Below are positions 1 to 7,482 of a stretch of DNA of 64,000 bases, piece by piece. The DNA is from Chloroflexota bacterium (GTDB lineage: Bacteria > Chloroflexota > Dehalococcoidia > Bin125), in contig JAPPFB010000020.1 in NCBI GenBank assembly GCA_028875225.1, positions 203,124 through 267,123 of the forward strand, read 5' to 3'. The stretch's first letter is position 1. Every line of letters starts with the position of its first letter. Position numbers and translations under genes: made by a program. The notes below the pieces were generated by a model. That model worked only from the letters and a program-made list of their open reading frames with translations. It did not search any database and was not told the DNA's origin.

Positions 1-101
1 ACGTTGAGCGGCGACCTCCCGGACGCCGCGAGGATTTCCCGCTGCTCTTCGGTCGCGTCTTCGTCGGAGACGGGTTCAATTCGGGGGCGCGAGAGTCGCA
101 T
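1..101 (-). CDS. Carboxymuconolactone decarboxylase-like protein, N-terminal fragment
   Basis: The minus strand reads a clean open frame of 33 codons from an ATG at 101 to the window edge, so only the N-terminus is present. It begins MRLSRPRIEPVSDEDAT and continues through EEQREIL. That layout ('RI.P...DE.....Q.E.L') is typical of the start of AhpD/carboxymuconolactone decarboxylase-family proteins. The start is supported by an AGGTGA Shine-Dalgarno three bases upstream. The catalytic Cys-x-x-Cys region lies outside the window, so the family call rests on the N-terminal pattern only. It is transcribed away from the neighbouring tRNA, on the same strand. Confidence 0.55.
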   Translation of the reverse strand, partial: MRLSRPRIEPVSDEDATEEQREILAASGRSPLN

Positions 102-130
102 CGATCACCTGCCGCGGGCAGGGTAGTGCA

Positions 131-207
131 TGGTCGGAGCGGCCGGATTTGAACCGGCGACCTCTTGACCCCCAGTCAAGTGCGCTACCAGACTGCGCCA
201 CGCTCCG
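131..207 (-). tRNA. tRNA-Pro (anticodon GGG)
   Basis: Read on the minus strand, the 77 bases fold as a full cloverleaf. The acceptor arm CGGAGCG pairs with CGCTCCG. There is a D arm with GCGC/GCGC, an anticodon arm CTTGA/TCAAG around the loop CTGGGGG (anticodon GGG), and a T arm GCCGG/CCGGC around TTCAAAT. The discriminator is A and the CCA end is encoded (131-133). No intron or mismatch is seen. Confidence 0.97.
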
Positions 208-296
208 ACGCGGCTCAGCGTATCACCCGCCAGGGTCGATGCGCCGTTGCGGGGGTGCTCGACCGCCAACAACCAGAGTTTGGTATAGTGAACAAG

Positions 297-309
297 TGTA
301 CGATGTACA
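297..309. promoter_or_regulatory. Small perfect palindrome upstream of the 325 gene
   Basis: TGTAC and GTACA form perfect 5-bp arms around a 3-base spacer, ending 15 bases before the start codon of the coiled-coil membrane gene at 325. A TATCGT hexamer follows at 313-318 and TACGAT overlaps the palindrome. An operator overlapping a promoter would look like this, but the match to a sigma-70 promoter is weak. Confidence 0.3.
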
Positions 310-324
310 TGCTATCGTAAGACT

Positions 325-588
325 ATGGCGCTGCGAAAAATGGAACTCCACAACATCCTGGTCTCTCGATTACGGGCGCAATCCGACGCGTCCGAAGAGA
401 TTTGCAATCTGATCGGCGAGCAAACAGACGGACTCGTCACTGAGCGCACATTTCGCGAAGAGATGGCACGATTTCGCGCTGAGTACCTGGGGGAGATGAA
501 CCGCCACCTCAGGTGGCTCCTGACTGCTGGAATCGCATTGGGCGGAGCCATGATTGCATTGCTGACTTTAATCGTGACTCGCCTCTGA
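325..588 (+). CDS. Small coiled-coil, C-terminal membrane-anchor protein (DUF1640-like)
   Basis: An 87-residue protein. Roughly residues 1-60 are charged and predicted helical or coiled-coil, with TERTFREEMARF near the middle. Residues 62-87 form one hydrophobic membrane helix at the extreme C-terminus. This plan recurs in the genes at 13636, 31659 and 32019 and resembles bacterial DUF1640 (MCUR1/CCDC90-like) proteins, whose molecular role is unknown. The Shine-Dalgarno is weak; an internal ATG at 340 is an alternative start. It stands alone, convergent with the MaoC-type gene 14 bases downstream. Confidence 0.6.
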   Translation: MALRKMELHNILVSRLRAQSDASEEICNLIGEQTDGLVTERTFREEMARFRAEYLGEMNRHLRWLLTAGIALGGAMIALLTLIVTRL

Positions 589-602
589 AGCAGCTGCGGG
601 AG

Positions 603-1061
603 TCACTTCCTGGTGGGCTGCTTGAGCATCATTCCCGTGCGGCGACACGTGACGACCAGCTCACCGCGCTGGTTGGTTCCCCTGTGCTCGAAGATGACGA
701 TTCCCCGATCGGGGCGGCTTCTCGACTCCCGCCGCTCGATCACTTCGGTCTCGCAGGTGATCGTGTCGCCGATGAAGACCGGATTGGGAAAGGTCGTCTC
801 GTCAAAACCGAGATTGCCCAGGGTGGTGCCGAGCGTCGTGTCGGCGACGCTCAGGCCGACAGCGAGACCGAGCGTGAAGATGCTGTTCACGATCCGCTGG
901 CCGAACTGCGTCCCGGCCGAGAACTCGGCGTCAAGGTGCAGCGGCTGAGCATTGTGGGTCAGTGCGGTGAACAGCAGGTTGTCGGCCTCGGTCACGGTGC
1001 GGGACGGCTCGTGCTTGATCACGAGACCCGGTTCCAACTCCTCGAACCACTTACCGGGCAT
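603..1061 (-). CDS. MaoC-like hydratase/dehydratase
   Basis: A 152-residue hot-dog-fold protein. The segment around [18 protein letters not shown] has the hydratase pattern with the catalytic Asp/His neighbourhood seen in R-specific enoyl-CoA hydratases and mesaconyl-CoA hydratase-like MaoC proteins. Later segments ([15 protein letters not shown]) match the second half of the fold. The substrate is probably an unsaturated acyl-CoA, but its identity cannot be read from sequence. ATG at 1061 is preferred over the upstream in-frame GTG at 1079 because a GGAGGGGG Shine-Dalgarno sits 5 bases ahead of it. That purine run belongs to an intergenic palindromic repeat. Confidence 0.8.
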   Translation of the reverse strand: MPGKWFEELEPGLVIKHEPSRTVTEADNLLFTALTHNAQPLHLDAEFSAGTQFGQRIVNSIFTLGLAVGLSVADTTLGTTLGNLGFDETTFPNPVFIGDTITCETEVIERRESRSRPDRGIVIFEHRGTNQRGELVVTCRRTGMMLKQPTRK

Positions 1062-1066
1062 CGGAG

Positions 1067-1107
1067 CCCCCTCCGTCACGTTGTGACACCTCCCCCAGAG
1101 GGGGAGG
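1067..1107. repeat. Intergenic palindromic repeat, family 1
   Basis: Contains two adjacent hairpins: GTCACGTTGTGAC (1075-1087) and CCTCCCCC-AGA-GGGGGAGG (1089-1107), preceded by CCCTCC. The same two-hairpin layout recurs at about 12348-12474, 13279, 17015, 41328 and 63895. Here it supplies the ribosome-binding site of the MaoC-like gene. Confidence 0.75.
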
Positions 1108-1118
1108 ACTAAGTTGGT

Positions 1119-1829
1119 TCAGGCGAAGCGGGCCATGTCGTCGGCGGCGTACTGAGCCACGGCATGGTCGGCCGCAGCGGTTGTCTCCAGGCGCTCCAGC
1201 AGATCGGAGAGCTGGCCGGCCGGGATGGCGCAGGTCACTTCAGCGTTGGGCATCTGCGTGCGCACGCGCGAGAGTTGGCAGCCGACCGAGGCCGCCATTT
1301 CGCCCGCTTTGGCGATGGCGATGATGTGACACTGCGGCTTGCCCTCGATCCGCAGATCGGGGAATGCGTCGTGCAGGACCATGAGCTGGCGGCCGGTGAT
1401 TCGCAAGAAGACGACATCCGGGTCCGTCGGTGACTCGCCGAGCGGGCCGTAGACGACCTCTTCGGGCTGCTCCTCGACGACCGGCAGCGCCATCGCCGCC
1501 TCGGGCGTGACCCAGCCCGACTCGAGCAGCGCGCCGACATCTCCGTTCTCCATCACGTCCATCAGTCCGAGGAATCCATGCGTGACAGAGCCGACCGAGC
1601 AGTTGGCGTGGTCCTGGGCAACTGTCGAGAACGTCTGGTCGGCCGCGTGCATCCAGAACACGCAGCCGGCGGGCACGGCGCCCGTGCGGCCGTCGTCGGC
1701 CGGCGATGGCATGCTCGACTGGAAGCGGTCGACGCCGCTGGCCGCGTCGTGGAACGTGATCGCGAGCGGCTTGTTCGCCAGCCCCAGCGCGCCTTCGAGC
1801 TGATCGGAGAGTTCGGCCCAATTGGTCAT
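1119..1829 (-). CDS. DUF169-family protein
   Basis: A 236-residue protein matching the DUF169 pattern: an N-terminal 'NKPLAITF' strand, then a cysteine in a VPAGCVFW segment, a second in ANCSVG, and a later hydrophobic strand region (DPDVVFLRI). DUF169 proteins are widespread in anaerobes and Chloroflexota but have no assigned biochemical activity. The ATG at 1829 begins MTNWAELSDQLEGAL; the frame stays open far upstream only because it runs antisense to the exchanger gene, so that extension is rejected. Its first four bases overlap the 3' end of the exchanger gene (1826), suggesting translational coupling. Confidence 0.72.
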   Translation of the reverse strand: MTNWAELSDQLEGALGLANKPLAITFHDAASGVDRFQSSMPSPADDGRTGAVPAGCVFWMHAADQTFSTVAQDHANCSVGSVTHGFLGLMDVMENGDVGALLESGWVTPEAAMALPVVEEQPEEVVYGPLGESPTDPDVVFLRITGRQLMVLHDAFPDLRIEGKPQCHIIAIAKAGEMAASVGCQLSRVRTQMPNAEVTCAIPAGQLSDLLERLETTAAADHAVAQYAADDMARFA

Positions 1830-3202
1830 GCGTGAGATCCTTCCTCGGGAGTAGCGCCGGGCCGTTGAAAGGCCTCGCGCAGTGTGGGCGGGAACAGCCG
1901 CCAGTGGCTCGGCAGCATCGCCGCCGCGCAGCCAAGATAGATGACGCCGAAGATCCAGCGAATCAAGTTGTTCTCCTGGAAGAAGAACTGGGTAATCAAC
2001 TGCGCCAGAAACACGCTGAGCAGCGCGAAGCCGGCGCGAGCGGTGAGCTGGCGATCGATGATTAGCATCACGCCGAATACCGATTGGGCGGCGGTGATGA
2101 AGACCTCCGCCACCTGTGTGTCGCTCGACGTGATCCCCGACAGCGCGCCGCCACCGGCGATGTAGGCAATCGGCACTGATGCGATCAGCAGCGTCCACTG
2201 GTTGACCTTGCTGGAGATGAGCATATTGACGCCCATCCCTGCCGAACCTCGCCAGACCAGGTAGAGCGCCGCCAGGAACTCGGGAGATTCCGAGGCCAGC
2301 GGCGCGATCCACTGGATCACGAAGAACTCGCCGATGCCAACGTCGCGGCCGACGTACTCGAGTCCGTGCACGAACGGCTCGGCAGCGAGCCCGATCACGA
2401 TCGCCGAGTAGACGATGAAGAACAGCACGGCCGCGCGGCGCGGCCAGACCGGCAGGCGTCCGATTGCTTCGGCGGGGCCTTCCAGGTCAGGCTCGTGGAC
2501 CGGCGCGCGGGCGAGGCGGATTACATACCAAAGGAACAGCACGCCGAGCAGGATCGTGTCCTCAAGCGCGATGCGTCCCTTGGCGACGATGATGAACGAG
2601 TACAGCGTGGCAACGATCAGGATGCCGACGTCGAGCGTGATCCCGCGCGGCAGCGTGAGCTCGGGCTCGGTCCCGTCATTGGGGCGTCCGCGCAGGTCTC
2701 GCCAGGCGTGACGCGCCGTGGTTGTGATCAGCTCGCGCGGACCCGCCGCCTTCCAGGCGAAGAGGAAGATCACGGTCGCCCAACCCACGCCGAGCAGTAG
2801 CCGGTTGGCGCCGGTCATGTTGGCCAGCGCGAGGTTGGCCTTTTCCGAGAACCCCGCGAACGCCACCGGGTCCGACGCGTACTGCCCCGCTTCGTAGGCC
2901 AACAGCAGGTCGACGGCGTATTCGGGCAGCACGGCGATGAACGCCACCAGCGCCACCGACAGCGCCGCCGGAATGTCGTACTGAGACGCCTCCGCGCCTG
3001 AAGAGATCAGGAACGCCGCCGATAGAATCGCCAGCCCGGAGATCACCACTTCCGGGTACGTATCCAGCTCGATCCCGCCGAGTCGGAAGACCAACGACGG
3101 AATCCCCGCCAGCACAGCCAGAACGAGCAAAGTCCACGGAGATCGAAGATTCACTCGAATAGCGTAATCAGCGATCCGCTGAGTTCCAGTGGGAATCGAC
3201 AA
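1826..3202 (-). CDS. Sodium/calcium exchanger (CaCA) family membrane protein
   Basis: A 458-residue polytopic membrane protein with about eleven hydrophobic segments. Two inverted alpha-repeat signatures are visible. The first contains 'GAEASQYDIPAAL' with a conserved Glu in 'VLPEYAVDLLL' and 'MTGANRLLLG'. The second is 'ASESPEFLAALYL' followed by GVNMLISSKVNQW. These acidic and Asn/Ser positions form the cation site in CaCA exchangers. It is likely an inner-membrane Ca2+/H+ or Ca2+/Na+ antiporter; the ion cannot be decided by eye. It is followed, overlapping, by the DUF169 gene and preceded by mfd with a 12-base gap. Confidence 0.82.
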   Translation of the reverse strand: MSIPTGTQRIADYAIRVNLRSPWTLLVLAVLAGIPSLVFRLGGIELDTYPEVVISGLAILSAAFLISSGAEASQYDIPAALSVALVAFIAVLPEYAVDLLLAYEAGQYASDPVAFAGFSEKANLALANMTGANRLLLGVGWATVIFLFAWKAAGPRELITTTARHAWRDLRGRPNDGTEPELTLPRGITLDVGILIVATLYSFIIVAKGRIALEDTILLGVLFLWYVIRLARAPVHEPDLEGPAEAIGRLPVWPRRAAVLFFIVYSAIVIGLAAEPFVHGLEYVGRDVGIGEFFVIQWIAPLASESPEFLAALYLVWRGSAGMGVNMLISSKVNQWTLLIASVPIAYIAGGGALSGITSSDTQVAEVFITAAQSVFGVMLIIDRQLTARAGFALLSVFLAQLITQFFFQENNLIRWIFGVIYLGCAAAMLPSHWRLFPPTLREAFQRPGATPEEGSHA

Positions 3203-3214
3203 GAGCGTTGAGGC

Positions 3215-6200
3215 TCAGTCGCGGCCCAGCCGAACGAGCGCGTCCGACAGCACCGACTCCCATTCCGACTCGGCCAGGCGGCGGGACGGGGTGTAGCGGA
3301 GTTGCGTCGATCCGACCTTCACTTGCCTGGGGACGTTCAACCGTCGCTGAGCGGAACTGAAACTGAGGCCGGGCGCGAGGCGGACTACTACGTCCTCGCC
3401 CTCGGACTGGATCGATTCGGCGCCGAGTCTTGAGGCGAGCACCTTGAGCTTCACGGCGCCGAGCAGGTTCTCGGCTGGTTTTGGCAACGGTCCGAATCGA
3501 TCTTCCAGTTCCAGGCGGAAGTCTCCAACCTCAGCCGGCGATTCAATCGATGCCAATCGCTGGTACAGCGTCATCCTCAGTCCGACGTCATCGACGTACG
3601 AATCGGGCAGATAGCGAGGGATTGCCAGGTCGAGGTTGACCCTCGTCCCCTGACGGCGGCTGACCGGTCGCTGTCCTGAGCGTTTGGCCTTCGCTCGCTC
3701 GACCGCCTCGCCGAGCAACTGGGTGAACAACGTGAAGCCAACCGCGCCGATGTGCCCGGACTGCTGCGCGCCAAGCAGATTGCCGGCGCCGCGGATTTCC
3801 AGGTCCTTGAGCGCGATCTGGAATCCGGCGCCGAGGTCGTCGGCCTCCATGATCGTGGCCAGGCGACGCTGCGCCACCTCCGAGAGCGAGCGGTATGGCT
3901 CGGTCATCAAGTAGGCGTACGCGCGCACGCTGGCGCGTCCCACGCGGCCGCGCAACTGATACATCTGCGCCAACCCGAGGCGTTCAGCGCGGTCGATGAT
4001 GATCGTGTTGACGCGCGGGATGTCGACGCCCGACTCGATGATCGTCGAGCAGACCAGCACGTCCGCCTCGCCCTGGGTGAAGCGCTCCATGTGCTCGCGC
4101 AAGACGTTGGCCGGCATCTGCCCGTGAGCGACCAGGAAGCTCGCTTCCGGCACCAGGCGGCTCAGCCCGTTGGCTTCCCGGTCGATCGTTCTGACCTCGT
4201 TGTGCAGGAAGTAGACCTGCCCGCCACGATCCAGTTCGCGCAGGATCGCTTCGCGAATCACGCTGGCGTCCCGTTCCATGACGTAGGTGCTGATCGGCAG
4301 GCGCTCCTCGGGCGGGGTCGCGATCGTCGACATGTCACGGATTCCGGTCACCGCCTGGTGCAGAGATCGGGGAATCGGCGTCGCCGAAAGCGTGAGCACG
4401 TCGACCTCGCGTCTCAACTTCTTCAAGCGCTCCTTGTGCTCGACCCCGAAGCGTTGTTCCTCGTCGATCACCAGCAGGCCGAGACTCTTGAATCCGATGT
4501 CCTGTTGCAACAAGCGGTGAGTGCCGATCGCGATATCGACTCCGCCTGCCTTAAGTGCGTCCACGGTTTGTTGCTGTTCGGCAGGCGTGCGCAGCCGAGA
4601 CAGCAAGCCAATTTCGACCTGCATCGCGGCCAGCCGCTGGCGGAAGGTTTCATAGTGCTGCTGCGCCAGCACCGTGGTGGGCACCAACACGGCGACCTGG
4701 TGACCCGACATGACCGCCTTGAATGCGGCGCGGATGGCGACCTCGGTCTTGCCGTAACCGACGTCGCCAACGATCAACCGGTCCATCGGTTTGGACGCTT
4801 CCTGGTCGCGGCGGACCTCTTCGATGGCGCGGTGCTGGTCGCTGGTCTCGACGTAGGGGAACGAGGCTTCCAGCTCGATCTGCCAGGGGGTGTCCGGTTC
4901 GATCGGGATGCCCGGTTCGGTCTCTCGAGCGGCGTGGACTTCAAGCAGGTCGTCGGCAATCTCGGCGACGGCTCCGCGCACTCGGGCCTTGGCCCGTTGC
5001 CACTGGCCGCCTCCGAGCCGGGTCAGCGTCGGCGGCGCGTCGGAGGGACCGACGTACGGCTGCACCCGATCGAGCTTGTCGGTCGGGACCAGCAGGCGGT
5101 CGCCCTTGGCAAAGCGAAGATCCAGATATTCGCCCTCGCGACCACCAATCCGCTCACGCACCACGCCCTGAAAGCGTCCGATGCCGCTGTCGACGTGGAC
5201 TACGTAGTCGCCTTCCTTGAGGCGTTCCAGCAAGTGAGGATCCGAGGCGGGTACGGCGCGGGTTTTGAGCGGCCGGCGTTGTCGTTGACGCTCGAACCCG
5301 AAGATTTCCGTGTCGCTGATCAGCGTGATCAGTCGCTCGCTGGTCTGCGGGTCGTCAAGCCGCCAACCTTCGGCGATTGCGGCTCGGCCGATAGAGATCG
5401 CCGTGGCATCAGGGCTGCTGCCTGGTTCCAGTCTCGAAAGCGGCAGGCCCAGATCTGTCATCAGCTCGGCCAATCGCGCTTCCTGCAGCGAGACCAGGAC
5501 ATGGGCGCCGCGACCGCTGGATTCTCGCAGTGTCTCGAACAGTTGCGAGAGCTTGCCCGCGAGCCTGGGAGTCGGACGGAAGGGCAGTCGCTGATCGCCG
5601 CTGGCGAGACGGGAGAGCGAGCGAACCCGACGCGCCGGCCGGTGAATCTCGGCTTCCAGTTCGTTGCAACTGAGCCACGGATGAGGGAGTCCGCGAGGGA
5701 TGCGGCCATCCCACTCCAGCTCGCCGCGCGCGTCGTCGGCCCGCCGATCGCGTTCTTCGGCTCGATCGGACACGTCGTGCGGCTCATCGAGAATGATCAG
5801 CGCGTCCTCGTTCAGGTGGGCGAAGATCGTGCCGGGCGCCAGGAACTGCGTCCAGAAGTCCGGTCTGGCCGTCGGACCGCCGTTGCGCAGGTGCTCCAGA
5901 TCCAGCGCCAACAACGCGGCGTCTGCAGTGGGCTCGGCGGCGTCGTTCCCTTCGCTGTGGTCACGATCCACGGCACTCAACAGCGCTTCGATTCGCGGTT
6001 CGGCAGCCGGCCCGGGACTCCATTCGCGAGCCGGCCGAAGCGCAACCCGTTCGACCGTCTGAGTTGAGCGCTGCGTGAGCGGATCGAATCGCCGGATCGA
6101 GTCAATGTCGTCGCCGAACAGCTCGACCCTGACCGGCTCGTCTTCGGCCGGCGGCCAGAAATCGATGATTCCTCCTCGCACGGCAAACGATGACGGTTCG

Positions 6201-6724
6201 ACCACCAGCCGGCGTCGCTCATAGCCGTTGGCGTCGAGCGAGCGGACCAGGTCGGTCATTCGGATTGACGAGCCCTGACAGAGTTCGAGCGGAGCCGAGA
6301 TCGCGGCAACTGTGCGCTGGGCGGCGGCGTCGACATCGGCGACGACGATCGGCGAGTCGCGGCGCAGCGATTCGATCGCCGAGAGCCTTGATTCAACGAT
6401 GTCCGGCGCCGGGCGCTGGCGCTCATATGGCGCAGTCTCCCGGGCCGGGAACTGCATGAGGCGCGCACGATCCTGCTCACCCAGCCAGAGCGGGAGGGCG
6501 TCAACCAGGTCGGCGGCATTGGTCGGGGTCGGCGTCAGGACGAGCACCGGTCCGGCGTGCCGGGCCGCCAGCGCGGCGATCACGGCCGGCTTGGCGGCGT
6601 CGGGCAGGCCCAGCATCGGCTGGGTGTCGAACGGTTCGATTGCGCGGAGCAGCGTCGGCCCCAGCCCGTCGAGCAGTCCCGGCGGGGTGTCATGGGGGAT
6701 GTCGTGCGGGTCAGTGGCGCTCAC
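3215..6724 (-). CDS. mfd: Transcription-repair coupling factor Mfd
   Basis: A 1169-residue superfamily-2 translocase that removes stalled RNA polymerase and recruits UvrA. Domains in order: a degenerate UvrB-like N-terminal region (residues about 1-330), an RNA-polymerase-interacting/CarD-like domain near residue 500 ('DYVVHVDSGIGRFQG'), the helicase core with Walker A 'GDVGYGKTEVAIRAAF' near 650 and a DEEQ box near 753, the TRG region, and a C-terminal TRCF domain. The length is typical for the family. It is the largest gene in the window and lies in a same-strand run with pth upstream. A 771-codon frame antisense to it is a composition artefact. Confidence 0.97.
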   Translation of the reverse strand: MSATDPHDIPHDTPPGLLDGLGPTLLRAIEPFDTQPMLGLPDAAKPAVIAALAARHAGPVLVLTPTPTNAADLVDALPLWLGEQDRARLMQFPARETAPYERQRPAPDIVESRLSAIESLRRDSPIVVADVDAAAQRTVAAISAPLELCQGSSIRMTDLVRSLDANGYERRRLVVEPSSFAVRGGIIDFWPPAEDEPVRVELFGDDIDSIRRFDPLTQRSTQTVERVALRPAREWSPGPAAEPRIEALLSAVDRDHSEGNDAAEPTADAALLALDLEHLRNGGPTARPDFWTQFLAPGTIFAHLNEDALIILDEPHDVSDRAEERDRRADDARGELEWDGRIPRGLPHPWLSCNELEAEIHRPARRVRSLSRLASGDQRLPFRPTPRLAGKLSQLFETLRESSGRGAHVLVSLQEARLAELMTDLGLPLSRLEPGSSPDATAISIGRAAIAEGWRLDDPQTSERLITLISDTEIFGFERQRQRRPLKTRAVPASDPHLLERLKEGDYVVHVDSGIGRFQGVVRERIGGREGEYLDLRFAKGDRLLVPTDKLDRVQPYVGPSDAPPTLTRLGGGQWQRAKARVRGAVAEIADDLLEVHAARETEPGIPIEPDTPWQIELEASFPYVETSDQHRAIEEVRRDQEASKPMDRLIVGDVGYGKTEVAIRAAFKAVMSGHQVAVLVPTTVLAQQHYETFRQRLAAMQVEIGLLSRLRTPAEQQQTVDALKAGGVDIAIGTHRLLQQDIGFKSLGLLVIDEEQRFGVEHKERLKKLRREVDVLTLSATPIPRSLHQAVTGIRDMSTIATPPEERLPISTYVMERDASVIREAILRELDRGGQVYFLHNEVRTIDREANGLSRLVPEASFLVAHGQMPANVLREHMERFTQGEADVLVCSTIIESGVDIPRVNTIIIDRAERLGLAQMYQLRGRVGRASVRAYAYLMTEPYRSLSEVAQRRLATIMEADDLGAGFQIALKDLEIRGAGNLLGAQQSGHIGAVGFTLFTQLLGEAVERAKAKRSGQRPVSRRQGTRVNLDLAIPRYLPDSYVDDVGLRMTLYQRLASIESPAEVGDFRLELEDRFGPLPKPAENLLGAVKLKVLASRLGAESIQSEGEDVVVRLAPGLSFSSAQRRLNVPRQVKVGSTQLRYTPSRRLAESEWESVLSDALVRLGRD

Positions 6725-6796
6725 GCGCGCTGGCTCCGTCCGCTGACGTCTGAACTCAGCCTACGCGAGGGCGGTGCCGCGAACGTTATGCCAGCT

Positions 6797-7450
6797 TCAA
6801 CTCTGGCCGTCCGACGCCTGCCGGTTGTACCGGTTCATCGCCGACTCGACGCCGTGCTGCAACAGATGCACGACCGCCTCGGCGGCGCGTACCTCGGCAT
6901 CGTGCATCAGTTGCCGCTCGGTCGGAGAGGGATCACTGAGCAGCCAGTCGGCCACGTCGTCGGGATGATGAGACGGCTTGCCGTCGACGACCGGCCGCCC
7001 GACGCCAATCCGAACCCGAGGAAAGTCAAGCTCGCCAATCGTGGCGCGAATCGAACGCATGCCGCGTTGACCCGCGTCGGAGCCGGACGGCCGAATGCGG
7101 ATCCGTCCGGGTTCCAGATCAAGTTCGTCCACGAGCAGGATCAGATCCGATGGGTCGGCTCGGTACTTCTCCAACAGCGACTGCACGGCCTGGCCCGATT
7201 CGTTCATGAACGTCCGTGGGATGACGACAGCGACCGGTCCGTGCGGCGTATCGCCCTGTGAAACGCGAAAACGAGGCTCACGCTGCGGCTGAGGCAAGCC
7301 AAGCGAACGCCGGATGTGCTCGACTGAGCGAGCGCCGGCGTTATGTCGATTCTGCGAGTAGTCGGGTCCCGGATTGCCGAGTCCAACGATCAGGCGAGCG
7401 CCCTGGAGCGGCTTGAGCCCTCGGCGCCGGAGTTTGGTCAGTCGGACCAT
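6797..7450 (-). CDS. pth: Peptidyl-tRNA hydrolase (variant active-site loop)
   Basis: A 217-residue Pth-family enzyme that frees tRNA from prematurely released peptidyl-tRNA. Conserved elements are LIVGLGNPG, the catalytic His in QNRHNAG, PRTFMNESG and the Asp in VDELDLEPG. The usual GGHNG loop reads AGQRG here: the substrate-contacting His and Asn are Gln and Arg. The rest of the fold, including the C-terminal helix region, is intact and the length is near the family norm with a basic N-terminal extension of about 17 residues. It is the only copy in the window. Confidence 0.9.
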   Translation of the reverse strand: MVRLTKLRRRGLKPLQGARLIVGLGNPGPDYSQNRHNAGARSVEHIRRSLGLPQPQREPRFRVSQGDTPHGPVAVVIPRTFMNESGQAVQSLLEKYRADPSDLILLVDELDLEPGRIRIRPSGSDAGQRGMRSIRATIGELDFPRVRIGVGRPVVDGKPSHHPDDVADWLLSDPSPTERQLMHDAEVRAAEAVVHLLQHGVESAMNRYNRQASDGQS

Positions 7451-7482
7451 GGGTCAATTGTTGCATGGTGCAGTGGCGAGGG

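Noticed and set aside
1830..2312. N-terminal extension of the DUF169 gene up to 2312
   Set aside because: It runs through the exchanger coding sequence in another frame; DUF169 homology begins at the ATG at 1829.
3752..6067. Very long plus-strand open frame antisense to mfd
   Set aside because: It lies entirely opposite a full-length mfd, shows no recognisable domain and follows from the codon bias of the real gene.
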